Source: an uncultured beta proteobacterium (GTDB taxonomy: Bacteria; Pseudomonadota; Gammaproteobacteria; Burkholderiales; Burkholderiaceae_C). From it: a stretch of DNA of 41,081 bases. Both the position numbers and the translations under genes were made by a program. The stretch covers positions 1 through 41,081 of the forward strand of contig CAIWNX010000178.1 in assembly GCA_903914175.1 (NCBI GenBank), given 5' to 3'. The notes beneath the pieces are model-generated. The model was not told where the DNA came from. It saw only the letters and a program-made list of their open reading frames with translations, and did no database searches. Every line of letters starts with the position of its first letter. Position 1 is the stretch's first letter. Positions 34,043 through 41,081 of the stretch are shown piece by piece.

Positions 34043-34519
34043 CTAATGATGGTGGCCATGCGCACCGTGCACATGACCGTGCGCCACTTCCTCTTCGCTG
34101 GCCAGTCGGACCTCGGTTACCTGAACGTCAAAGCGCAAGGTCATGCCGGCAAACGGATGGTTGCCATCCAGAAACACCTTGTCGCCCTTGACCTTCAAGA
34201 CCGTAAAGACCTGGGCCTGACCTTTTTCATCCTGACCGCGCAACTGACCGCCAACTTTGACGCCTGGCGGAAACTCGGTTTTGGGAATCGCCTGTAGCAG
34301 GCTCTCGTCACGCACGCCGTAAGCATCTTGCGGCTGCAGTTCCAGTGTGATTCGGTGGCCGGCCTCCTGCCCTTCCAGCGCCTCTTCAATCTTGGCAAAG
34401 GTATTGCCATAGCCTCCATGCAAATAGGCCATCGGCTCATCACTTTGTTCCAGCACCTTGCCCAGGCGGTCGCTAATCTTGTAGCGCAGGGTAACGGCGG
34501 TGTTTTTTTCGATTTTCAT
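34043..34519 (-). CDS. slyD: FKBP-type peptidyl-prolyl isomerase with metal-binding tail
   Basis: A 158-residue SlyD. The FKBP domain (YKISDRLGKVLEQSDEP; YLHGGYGNTFAKIEEALEGQ) is interrupted by the IF chaperone flap (about residues 70-125), followed by VFLDGNHPFAGMTLRFDV. The tail HGHVHGAHGHHH is the His-rich metal-binding end, shorter than in E. coli. SlyD speeds proline isomerisation, has chaperone activity and helps deliver nickel. I start at the ATG at 34519, like E. coli; the ATG two codons earlier (34525) is also possible. The 320-residue ORF in the track is an artefact of an open frame upstream. Confidence 0.94.
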   Translation of the reverse strand: MKIEKNTAVTLRYKISDRLGKVLEQSDEPMAYLHGGYGNTFAKIEEALEGQEAGHRITLELQPQDAYGVRDESLLQAIPKTEFPPGVKVGGQLRGQDEKGQAQVFTVLKVKGDKVFLDGNHPFAGMTLRFDVQVTEVRLASEEEVAHGHVHGAHGHHH

Positions 34520-34625
34520 GGGCATGACTGAGTAGTGATCAGGGACGCCTATTCTCACCCCAAAACCAATCAACCCCGAAGGCCAAGCGGCTTGAGCGCC
34601 AGGCAAAACCCTGAAGTGTCCGACA

Positions 34626-35873
34626 ATGCCAGCCAACACCCCTATTTGCCAAATGCCAAACTCCAACCATCGACTCTCCATGACACAGGTTCTCCTGTGT
34701 GGCGCCGCCATTGTCACGCTCTCCATGGGCATCCGGCACGGTTTTGGCCTGTGGCTGCAACCCGTCACCCAAAGCCGGGGTTGGAGTCGCGAAACTTTTG
34801 CTTTTGCCATCGCCATCCAGAATCTGGCCTGGGGCGTTACGGGTATTTTTGCCGGTATGGTGGCAGACCGGCTTGGCGCCTTCAAGGTCATCGTCGGTGG
34901 CGCGCTCCTGTATGCGCTTGGGCTGGTGGGTATGGCCATGGCCACCACGCCGTTGCTTTTTTCGGCTTCGGCCGGCGTCCTGATTGGCATGGCGCAAGCC
35001 GGCACGACCTACGCCGTCATCTACGGGGTGATCGGCCGCAATGTGAGCGCCGACAAGCGATCCTGGGCGATGGGGATTGCGGCAGCGGCCGGCTCGTTCG
35101 GGCAGTTCCTGATGGTGCCGACCGAAGGTTTTCTGATTGGCAGTTTCGGATGGCAGCAGGCATTGATAACTTTGGGGCTTGCCTCGATGCTGATGGTGCC
35201 GCTGGCCTGGGGTTTGCGCGAACCCGGTTTCATCGGCGGCGCGGTGATGCAGCGCGAACAAACCATCATGCAAGCTGTCACTGAAGCCTTCCGCTACCCG
35301 AGCTTTCAACTGCTGATGGCCGGCTATTTTGTCTGCGGCTTTCAGGTCGTGTTCATAGGCGTGCACATGCCAAGCTATTTGCGCGACAAAGGCCTGTCGC
35401 CCCAGGTGGCCAGCTACGCGCTGGCACTGATCGGCTTGTTCAACGTTTTTGGCACTTACGCCTCAGGTGTGCTGGGGCAGCGACTGCAGAAGAAAAACAT
35501 CCTGGCCTTCATTTACATCACGCGGGCAATTGCCATCAGCCTGTTTTTGCTGGCGCCGCTGTCGCCCGCAAGCGTCTATATCTTCTCCAGCGTCATGGGC
35601 CTGCTGTGGCTCTCGACTGTGCCAGTGACCAATGCGACCGTGGCGCAGATTTTTGGCGTGGCGCATCTGTCCATGCTGAGCGGCTTCGTCTTCTTCAGCC
35701 ACCAGATTGGTTCTTTCTTGGGCGTGTGGCTGGGGGGTTATCTGTATGACCGCAACGGAAACTATGACACGGTCTGGTACATCGCCATAGCGCTGGGTGT
35801 GTTGGCTGCGTTGGTGAACCTGCCAATCAAGGAAGCGTCCATCAACCGCAAGGCCGCAGCGCAGGGGGCGTGA
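34626..35873 (+). CDS. Major facilitator superfamily transporter
   Basis: A 415-residue MFS permease with about 12 helices. The loop 2-3 motif is GMVADRLGAFKVIVGG. Other segments are GIRHGFGLWLQPVTQSRGWS at the start and GYFVCGFQVVFIGVHMPSYL opening the second half. The layout resembles OFA/monocarboxylate-type carriers, but the substrate is unknown. The start may be 34626 or the ATG at 34653. It is followed 4 bp later by a 41-codon membrane peptide gene and then a methyltransferase. It is divergent from slyD. Confidence 0.9.
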   Translation: MPANTPICQMPNSNHRLSMTQVLLCGAAIVTLSMGIRHGFGLWLQPVTQSRGWSRETFAFAIAIQNLAWGVTGIFAGMVADRLGAFKVIVGGALLYALGLVGMAMATTPLLFSASAGVLIGMAQAGTTYAVIYGVIGRNVSADKRSWAMGIAAAAGSFGQFLMVPTEGFLIGSFGWQQALITLGLASMLMVPLAWGLREPGFIGGAVMQREQTIMQAVTEAFRYPSFQLLMAGYFVCGFQVVFIGVHMPSYLRDKGLSPQVASYALALIGLFNVFGTYASGVLGQRLQKKNILAFIYITRAIAISLFLLAPLSPASVYIFSSVMGLLWLSTVPVTNATVAQIFGVAHLSMLSGFVFFSHQIGSFLGVWLGGYLYDRNGNYDTVWYIAIALGVLAALVNLPIKEASINRKAAAQGA

Positions 35874-35877
35874 GCGC

Positions 35878-36003
35878 ATGAAACGGTGGCATAGGGCATG
35901 GGCTTATATTGCGGCGCTGTGCGTGCTGCTGGCCGTTTTCTCCCTCTACACGCGTCCTGATTTTCTGGTCACCCTGGCCAATCAGATCTGGGCCTGTTTC
36001 TAA
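35878..36003 (+). CDS. 41-residue single-helix membrane peptide (not in the ORF track)
   Basis: An ATG at 35878, 4 bp after the MFS stop, opens 41 codons to TAA at 36001-36003. The peptide begins MKRWHRAWAYIAALCVLLAV and ends PDFLVTLANQIWACF. It has a basic N-terminus, one hydrophobic helix (about residues 8-23) and a conserved-looking amphipathic tail, the plan of a small inner-membrane protein. The reading frame fills the gap between the MFS gene and the methyltransferase gene (start 36015) almost exactly, with short gaps on both sides. I recall similar ~40-residue proteins in related Burkholderiales, but cannot search. Function unknown. Confidence 0.7.
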   Translation: MKRWHRAWAYIAALCVLLAVFSLYTRPDFLVTLANQIWACF

Positions 36004-36014
36004 CCCTAACGCCC

Positions 36015-36620
36015 ATGCCCGACGCCGCCGCGAACACACTGCCCCACGCTGCAGGGCCCGCCTCTGACTGGGTCCAGCGCTGGACGCACCTGTTGCCAGC
36101 CGGCGCCACGGTGCTTGATGTGGCCTGCGGTCACGGACGCCACATGAAGTGGTTCGCGCAGAACGGTCATCATGTCACCGGGCTTGATCAATCGGTCGCT
36201 GCGATTGAGGCGGCTGGCGCTTTCGGCCAAGCCGTTCTGGCTGATATTGAACACAATTCCTGGCCCCTGATTGAGAACGGCCAAATCCGCCAATTCGACG
36301 CCATTGTGGTCACCAACTATTTGTGGCGCCCGCTGTTTCCGGTCATCCTCCAGAGCTTGGCCTCTGGCAGCGTGCTTATTTATGAAACATTTGCCCAGGG
36401 CAATGAAACCGTTGGCAAACCGTCAAGCCCCGACTTTCTATTGCAACCGGGTGAGTTGCTGCGAGCTTTCAAGGAGCTGCACGTTATCGCTTTTGAAGAT
36501 GGATTCCTTGAAAATCCGCCCCGTTTCGTTCAACGAATGGCAGCAGTCCGGGTCGATCCAGAGACCGCGCCAAGCCAAGTGGCCCGGCGTCATGTACTGG
36601 GCTTCGAACAGTCTCGCTAG
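36015..36620 (+). CDS. Class I SAM-dependent methyltransferase
   Basis: A 201-residue protein. SAM motif I is VLDVACGHGRHMKWFAQNG, then HHVTGLDQS binds the ribose, and QFDAIVVTNYLWRPLFPVI forms the motif IV region with YETFAQGNETVGKPS after it. It belongs to the Methyltransf_11/25-like small-molecule or tellurite-resistance (TehB-like) group; the substrate is unknown. It starts 12 bp after the 41-residue peptide and lies 30 bp before dapA, whose promoter must overlap its 3' end. Confidence 0.88.
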   Translation: MPDAAANTLPHAAGPASDWVQRWTHLLPAGATVLDVACGHGRHMKWFAQNGHHVTGLDQSVAAIEAAGAFGQAVLADIEHNSWPLIENGQIRQFDAIVVTNYLWRPLFPVILQSLASGSVLIYETFAQGNETVGKPSSPDFLLQPGELLRAFKELHVIAFEDGFLENPPRFVQRMAAVRVDPETAPSQVARRHVLGFEQSR

Positions 36621-36650
36621 AATGTCCTTTTACCGCACAAAGACCGTGAT

Positions 36651-37544
36651 ATGACTTCATCCAATCGCCAAATCAGGGGCAGCATCGTGGCCCTCGCGAC
36701 CCCCATGCACGAAGACGGCAGCGTGGACTATCCGACGCTGCGCAAGTTGATCGACTGGCACATCGCCGAAGGCACCGATTGCGTCGGTGTTGTCGGGACC
36801 ACCGGCGAGTCGCCAACAGTCAATGTGCAAGAACATTGCGAGATCATCCGTGTCGCGGTCGAGCAAGCCGCAGGACGGGTGCCGATCATGGCGGGCTGCG
36901 GCGCAAACTCCACGTCCGAAGCGATTGAACTGGCCAAGTTTGCCAAGGCCGTCGGAGCCGATTGCCAGTTGCAGGTGGTGCCGTACTACAACAAGCCAAC
37001 CCAGGAAGGTCAGTATCTGCACTTCAAGGCGATCGCAGAAGCCGTTGATCTGCCGATGGTGCTTTACAACGTTCCCGGCCGCTCGGTGGCGGACATGGTC
37101 CATGACACCGTTATCCGACTGGCGCAGGTCAACGGCATTGTTGGCATCAAGGAAGCCACCGGCAACATTGAACGCGCCCAGTGGTTGATCCGCGAGGCAC
37201 CAAAAGGATTTTCGATTTACTCGGGCGACGACGGGACCGCCGTGGCGCTGATGCTGTGCGGCGGGCACGGCAACGTCAGCGTTTCAGCCAATCTGGCCCC
37301 GCGACTGATGCACGAGTTATGCATTGCCGCCATCGCGGGCGACACCAAGCAGGCCATGGCGATCCAATTTAAATTGTTGCCACTGCACAAGAACCTGTTT
37401 GTTGAAGCCAACCCAATTCCAGTGAAATGGGCCATGGCACGAATGAAACTGTGCGGCCCTACCATGCGACTGCCCATGACACCGTTGACCCAAGCCAACG
37501 AAGCGGTGCTTGAAGGCGCGTTGCGCGCCACCGGTCTGCTTTGA
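36651..37544 (+). CDS. dapA: 4-Hydroxy-tetrahydrodipicolinate synthase
   Basis: A 297-residue TIM-barrel lyase that condenses pyruvate with aspartate semialdehyde in lysine and diaminopimelate synthesis. It has [19 protein letters not shown], the [10 protein letters not shown] pyruvate-carboxylate loop, [12 protein letters not shown] with the catalytic Tyr, LYNVPGRS and [11 protein letters not shown] with the Schiff-base Lys near 162. A TAGAAT at 36618-36623 is a possible -10 box. It is followed by bamC 44 bp on, the usual proteobacterial dapA-bamC pair. Confidence 0.97.
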   Translation: MTSSNRQIRGSIVALATPMHEDGSVDYPTLRKLIDWHIAEGTDCVGVVGTTGESPTVNVQEHCEIIRVAVEQAAGRVPIMAGCGANSTSEAIELAKFAKAVGADCQLQVVPYYNKPTQEGQYLHFKAIAEAVDLPMVLYNVPGRSVADMVHDTVIRLAQVNGIVGIKEATGNIERAQWLIREAPKGFSIYSGDDGTAVALMLCGGHGNVSVSANLAPRLMHELCIAAIAGDTKQAMAIQFKLLPLHKNLFVEANPIPVKWAMARMKLCGPTMRLPMTPLTQANEAVLEGALRATGLL

Positions 37545-37588
37545 CACGTTAAAGCCGGCCTTACCTACTACCCACGGGGACACTTTCT

Positions 37589-38671
37589 GTGAATCAATTT
37601 TCCAAACTTGCGTTGCTGAGTCTCGCACTGAGCCTGGCTGCATGCAGCACTGTTCTCGAAAACGATAAAGTCAACTACAAAGGCGCCGTCAAAGGCCCCG
37701 CACTCGATGTGCCGCCCGATTTGACCCAGTTGTCCGGTGGCAGTCGTTACACGGTTCCAGGTGCCCCTGTGACCGCGTCGAGTTTCCAAACTTCCAAGAC
37801 CGGCTCCGCGGCGCCCACTGCCATCAATTCAGCAGGCGATGTGCGCATTGAGCGCGTCGGCAACCAGCGCTGGTTGGTGATCAACCGACCAGCGGACAAG
37901 CTTTGGGGACCGGTGCGCGATTTCTGGCAAGAAAATGGCTTCGTGTTAGCGACCGAACAGGTCAACCTGGGAATCATGGAAACGGATTGGGCCGAGAACC
38001 GGGCCAAACTGCCACAAGACTTTATTCGCAGCACGTTTGGGAAAATACTCGATCCCCTGTATTCAACAGGTGAGCGGGACAAGTTTCGCACCCGTCTGGA
38101 GCGCAGTGCCGGTGGGGGCACTGAAGTGTTCATCACGCATCGCGGCATGATTGAGGTTTACAGCACCGCACAAAAAGATTCAACCGTGTGGCAGCCCCGC
38201 GCTGCCGACCCGGAACTCGAAGCAGAGTTCTTGAGCCGTCTCTTGGTCAAGCTGGGGACGACACAAGAGCAATCAAAGACTTTGATGACGGCCGGCCCGG
38301 GCAAGATCAGTTCGCGTGTGGCGGTGGTTGACGGAAAGCCCGTGATCCAAATCGAGGAAAACTTTGATCGCACCTGGCGCCGGGTTGGCCTGTCATTGGA
38401 CCGAACCAGCTTCACGGTGGAGGACCGGGACCGTAGCAAGGGAATTTACTTTGTTCGCTACGTGGAACCCGTAACCGACAAGGCCGAGCCAGGTTTCCTG
38501 AGTTCACTGTTTGGTTCGTCAAAGACAAGTTCAGCGCCGCTGAAATACCGGGTCGCACTTGTTACGCAAGGGTCTACAACAACAGTGTCAGTACAAAATT
38601 CCGACGGATCGCCAGAGACCTCCGGCAACGCACAACGGATACTCAAAGTCATTGCGGATGATCTCCAGTAG
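37589..38671 (+). CDS. bamC: Outer membrane protein assembly factor BamC (NlpB) lipoprotein
   Basis: A 360-residue lipoprotein starting at GTG 37589, with GGGGA about 10 nt upstream. The signal peptide ends in the lipobox LAAC with the lipidated Cys19. The unstructured part (KGPALDVPPDLTQLSGGSRY) matches the BamC stretch that binds BamD, and two helix-grip domains follow (RWLVINRPADKLWGPVRDFW; FDRTWRRVGLSLDRTSFTV). BamC is an accessory member of the beta-barrel assembly machine at the outer membrane. Its length is close to the usual ~345. It ends before a strong shared terminator. Confidence 0.94.
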   Translation: MNQFSKLALLSLALSLAACSTVLENDKVNYKGAVKGPALDVPPDLTQLSGGSRYTVPGAPVTASSFQTSKTGSAAPTAINSAGDVRIERVGNQRWLVINRPADKLWGPVRDFWQENGFVLATEQVNLGIMETDWAENRAKLPQDFIRSTFGKILDPLYSTGERDKFRTRLERSAGGGTEVFITHRGMIEVYSTAQKDSTVWQPRAADPELEAEFLSRLLVKLGTTQEQSKTLMTAGPGKISSRVAVVDGKPVIQIEENFDRTWRRVGLSLDRTSFTVEDRDRSKGIYFVRYVEPVTDKAEPGFLSSLFGSSKTSSAPLKYRVALVTQGSTTTVSVQNSDGSPETSGNAQRILKVIADDLQ

Positions 38672-38756
38672 TCCATCTGCAAGGGAAATTTGGCAAACGC
38701 CGAATCCATTTCCCTAATGAGCAGAAACAGTCCGTAATATTCGAAATGTTCCGACG

Positions 38757-38786
38757 AAAAAAAGCCACCTGACGGTGGCTTTTTTC
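38757..38786. terminator. Bidirectional intrinsic terminator between bamC and the Ala-rich lipoprotein gene
   Basis: AGCCACC-TGAC-GGTGGCT is a perfect 7-bp stem with a 4-nt loop, with an A-run before it and a T-run after it. It can end transcription of bamC on the plus strand and of the lipoprotein gene on the minus strand. Confidence 0.9.
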
Positions 38787-38809
38787 TTCAACAAAGTTGA
38801 AATGCGAGA

Positions 38810-39031
38810 TTACTTCTTCGCAGCGCTGGCAGCAGCTTCCGGAGCAGCAGCTTCCGGAGCAGCGGCGGCAGGAGCCGAAGCAGCAGGAGCGGCGGCTTCC
38901 GATGCGGGAGCAGCGGCGGGAGCAGGAGCAGCAGCAGGAGCGGGAGCAGGTGCAGGCGCTTCTTCTTTTTTACCACAAGCAACCAGAGCGGCGGCAGCGA
39001 TAACGGCGGCCAAAATGAGTGATTTTTTCAT
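38810..39031 (-). CDS. Small Ala/Pro-rich lipoprotein
   Basis: A 73-residue protein with signal peptide MKKSLILAAVIAAAALVAC and lipidated Cys19, then GKKEE and a tail made only of Ala, Pro, Ser and Glu, ending SAAKK. The tail is low-complexity, coded by imperfect GCAGCAGGAGC-type repeats, and probably varies in length between strains. Similar lysine-capped Ala-rich lipoproteins are frequent in Comamonadaceae. It may act as a wall-spanning or spacer lipoprotein, but this is a guess. The plus-strand ORF on top of it (38775-39035) is a shadow. Confidence 0.8.
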   Translation of the reverse strand: MKKSLILAAVIAAAALVACGKKEEAPAPAPAPAAAPAPAAAPASEAAAPAASAPAAAAPEAAAPEAAASAAKK

Positions 39032-39052
39032 TTGAAAAATTACCTAGTAAGT

Positions 39053-39080
39053 TAAAAAAAAACAATTTCCGGAAATTGTC
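39053..39080 (-). terminator. Intrinsic terminator of the RNA helicase gene
   Basis: On the minus strand ACAATTT-CCGG-AAATTGT is followed by nine T bases (39062-39054). This 18-bp perfect palindrome lies ~100 bp after the helicase stop at 39178 and before the lipoprotein gene, so it separates the two transcripts. Confidence 0.75.
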
Positions 39081-39177
39081 AGTGCAGAAATACTGCAACG
39101 ACCAAGCAAAAATGACTCGAGATCTTCTTGCTCAGCCGCGAATTATAAGGCAAAACCCTAAGTCCTCGAAGCACGAA

Positions 39178-41007
39178 TCAGCGTACCGAACGCTTCTTTG
39201 CATCACGTGGCACAAATACCTTGCCACCGTTGCCAGGCTTCACGCCAGTGGGCGCACCAAACGCTGGCTTGCGGACGGCAAAGCCGGCACGGGGCGCAGC
39301 GCCGTCATTATGAGCTCCCGCAAAACGGTCGTTAAAACCACCCTTGCGCTCATAACTGAAACCGTCCCTTGCACCGCCGCTGCGCTCGTCATGCGAACCA
39401 AAACCGCCGTCGCGGCTGTTCTGATAAGCGCCTGGGCCTGCAACACGAGGACCCGCAGCACCACGGTCGGCAAAGCCACCTTTGTTAGGAGCAAAGCCCG
39501 TTGGACGTCGTCCCCCACCAAAATTACGCTCCCGGGAGGGTTGACCACCGGCACCCAGGCGACCGTCACGCGCGCCAAAGTTCGACTGCGGACGCGAGTC
39601 CGGGAAACGTTGCTGCGGCTCTAACCCAGGTACCGTTGCTGCCTTGAATTGTTGATGGGTGTGAAACTCAATATCCATGATCTTGCGCCGATCACGGAAC
39701 TCGGCAAGTGTGATCGCAAGACCGTCACGCCCAGCGCGACCGGTACGACCAATGCGGTGCGTATAGTCTTCGGCCTTCATCGGGAGACCAAAGTTGAACA
39801 CGTGGGTAACCGTGGGCACATCGATACCGCGTGCCGCAACATCGGTCGCCACCAAAATCTGTACCTGACCCTGACGCAGAGCCATCAGCCGGCGGTTGCG
39901 CAAACCCTGGCTTAGTGCACCATGCAAGGCTACAGCCGAAAAACCTTCCTGCTGTAAATCATTGGCCAAGCCATCGCACTCGATCTGGGTGCTGGCAAAG
40001 ACAATCGCCTGATTAATACTGCTGTCACGCAGCCAATGATCCAACAACTTGCGTTTGTGCTGCGCGTTATCGGCCCAGAACAGTTTCTGCTCAATGTTGG
40101 CGTGCTTTTCCTGCGGTGAGTCGATCTGCAAGCGTTGCGGAGTGCGCATCACACGCGTCGCGAGTTGCTGGATGCGCGGTGCAAAAGTAGCACTGAACAT
40201 CATGGTTTGCTTGCGCCCAATGGTCAACTGATTGATTTCTGCCAAGTCATCGGAGAAACCCAGGTCCAGCATCCGGTCAGCCTCGTCAACCACAAGAAAC
40301 TGCACCTGATCGAGCTTGATCTGCATCGAACGTTGCAAGTCAAGTAGGCGGCCCGGCGTCGCCACCACGAGGTTGGCATTCTGCAATTTGGCAATTTGCA
40401 ACTGATACGGCATGCCACCAACAATGTTGGCAATGCGCAGGCCGCGACAATGCTGCACCAGATCAATGGCATCGTGTGCCACTTGCTGCGCCAACTCACG
40501 CGTTGGGCAAACAATCAGAGCGCCTGGGGCGGTTGCGGAGAAATTACGCGGGTTCGTTGGATCCTTGCGTTTCGCTCGCTTGGGAGGTGCCTCCCCTTTG
40601 GCTGCAGCGTCTGCCACGGCTCGGTCGAAATCAGCACGTTCCTTGGCCTCCGCCTGCGCCTGTTGGACCAGCAAGGTATGCAAAACCGGCAACAAAAAGG
40701 CAGCCGTCTTGCCACTGCCGGTCTGGCTCGAAACCATCAAATCAATAAAGCGTGCGGCATCGCCCTCTCCACTGCCGCCCTGCATGGCCAGGGGAATGGT
40801 CTTGGTTTGCACCGTGGTCGGTTGCGTGAAGCCCAGATCCTTCACCGCCTGCAGCAGTTCGGGTGCCAGGCCAAACGTCAGGAATCCGTTGGGAACTTCT
40901 TCAACGAGGTCGGGGGTTTGGACCGGATTTGGGGACCCCTCGAAAGCGTTATTAATAATATTTTCGACAAGCGAAACTTCGCCCGTCGCTTGAATAGCGT
41001 CAGTCAT
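39178..41007 (-). CDS. DEAD-box ATP-dependent RNA helicase, RhlE-like
   Basis: A 609-residue helicase from the ATG at 41007 (the track uses a GTG four codons earlier). All DEAD-box motifs are present: Q motif (GFTQPTTVQ), I SSQTGSGKT (93-101), Ia PTRELAQQ, Ib TPGRL, II DEAD, III SAT, IV IVFASTQ, V ATDVAARGID and VI HRIGRTGRAGRDG. A charged insertion of about 45 residues (115-160, ERADFDRAVADAAAKGEAPP) splits motifs I and Ia. The last ~150 residues are a Gly/Arg-rich RNA-binding tail (NFGGGRRPTGFAP). It unwinds RNA, probably in ribosome assembly, mRNA decay or the cold response. It is followed by its own terminator. Confidence 0.93.
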   Translation of the reverse strand: MTDAIQATGEVSLVENIINNAFEGSPNPVQTPDLVEEVPNGFLTFGLAPELLQAVKDLGFTQPTTVQTKTIPLAMQGGSGEGDAARFIDLMVSSQTGSGKTAAFLLPVLHTLLVQQAQAEAKERADFDRAVADAAAKGEAPPKRAKRKDPTNPRNFSATAPGALIVCPTRELAQQVAHDAIDLVQHCRGLRIANIVGGMPYQLQIAKLQNANLVVATPGRLLDLQRSMQIKLDQVQFLVVDEADRMLDLGFSDDLAEINQLTIGRKQTMMFSATFAPRIQQLATRVMRTPQRLQIDSPQEKHANIEQKLFWADNAQHKRKLLDHWLRDSSINQAIVFASTQIECDGLANDLQQEGFSAVALHGALSQGLRNRRLMALRQGQVQILVATDVAARGIDVPTVTHVFNFGLPMKAEDYTHRIGRTGRAGRDGLAITLAEFRDRRKIMDIEFHTHQQFKAATVPGLEPQQRFPDSRPQSNFGARDGRLGAGGQPSRERNFGGGRRPTGFAPNKGGFADRGAAGPRVAGPGAYQNSRDGGFGSHDERSGGARDGFSYERKGGFNDRFAGAHNDGAAPRAGFAVRKPAFGAPTGVKPGNGGKVFVPRDAKKRSVR

Positions 41008-41081
41008 GAATTTACTCACACGCGAGCGCCGCAGGGTATGCGACTGCTCCGTTAATGGTTAAAAAACATCAACCATCAAAC

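Noticed and set aside
34520-35005. Long N-terminal extension of the slyD ORF (320 residues in the track)
   Set aside because: The extension overlaps the MFS gene on the other strand and has no protein-like pattern; SlyD homology begins at MKIEKN.
38810-38975. Tandem GCAGCAGGAGC-type repeats as a possible microsatellite or regulatory array
   Set aside because: They are explained by the Ala/Pro-rich codons of the lipoprotein tail and stay in frame.
38775-39035. Plus-strand Ala/Gly-rich ORF over the lipoprotein
   Set aside because: It is a shadow of the repetitive minus-strand lipoprotein gene, which has a clear signal peptide and lipobox; it also begins inside a terminator.

Overview
The window looks like a chromosomal stretch from a betaproteobacterium of the order Burkholderiales, most likely family Comamonadaceae. 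The reasons are the high GC content, a Bug-type tricarboxylate-transporter receptor, the hemA-prfA-prmC and dapA-bamC neighbourhoods, and a DUF3683-type FAD oxidase. This placement is inference from gene content; no rRNA or tRNA gene is present to confirm it. I see no CRISPR array, no intact insertion sequence and no prophage.

Layout. Positions 1-6163, minus strand: a large FAD oxidoreductase cut by the window edge, an MgtC/DUF4010 membrane protein, an FGGY sugar or polyol kinase, a Bug-family solute receptor and a GntR regulator. A divergent TIM-barrel amidohydrolase (6222-7025) is read from a promoter that appears to carry an operator in its spacer and to give a leaderless message. Positions 7074-12508, minus: a four-gene operon, glpA-glpB followed by a membrane haem/iron-sulfur protein and an HdrB-like CCG protein. 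I read it as a respiratory glycerol-3-phosphate dehydrogenase whose usual GlpC subunit is replaced by two proteins.

Positions 12688-22640, minus: a nine-gene operon. It holds two branched-chain-type ABC permeases, a periplasmic receptor and an ATPase, then a second ATPase fused to a Tm-1-like (UPF0261) domain, a PEP-hydrolase-family TIM barrel, a flotillin and two SRPBCC proteins. A divergent TetR-family gene (22929-23615) probably regulates it through an inverted repeat in the shared promoter region. This operon is the best candidate in the window for an undescribed system: the two halves of the plant Tm-1 protein are encoded side by side and one half is fused to the transporter ATPase.

Positions 23616-24156 hold a gene remnant and REP-like hairpins. 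Positions 24157-29237, plus: ugpB-ugpA-ugpE-ugpC-ugpQ, uptake of glycerol-3-phosphate and glycerophosphodiesters, which supplies the substrate of the GlpAB-type dehydrogenase. An orphan PotF-like polyamine receptor follows. Positions 30411-41007 are mostly housekeeping: a small membrane protein, hemA (probably leaderless), prfA, prmC, slyD, an MFS transporter, a 41-residue membrane peptide missing from the ORF track, a methyltransferase, dapA, bamC, an Ala/Pro-rich lipoprotein and a DEAD-box RNA helicase. Two inverted copies of a ~55-bp double-hairpin repeat lie at 28401 and 32013; the first creates a spurious extension of ugpQ.
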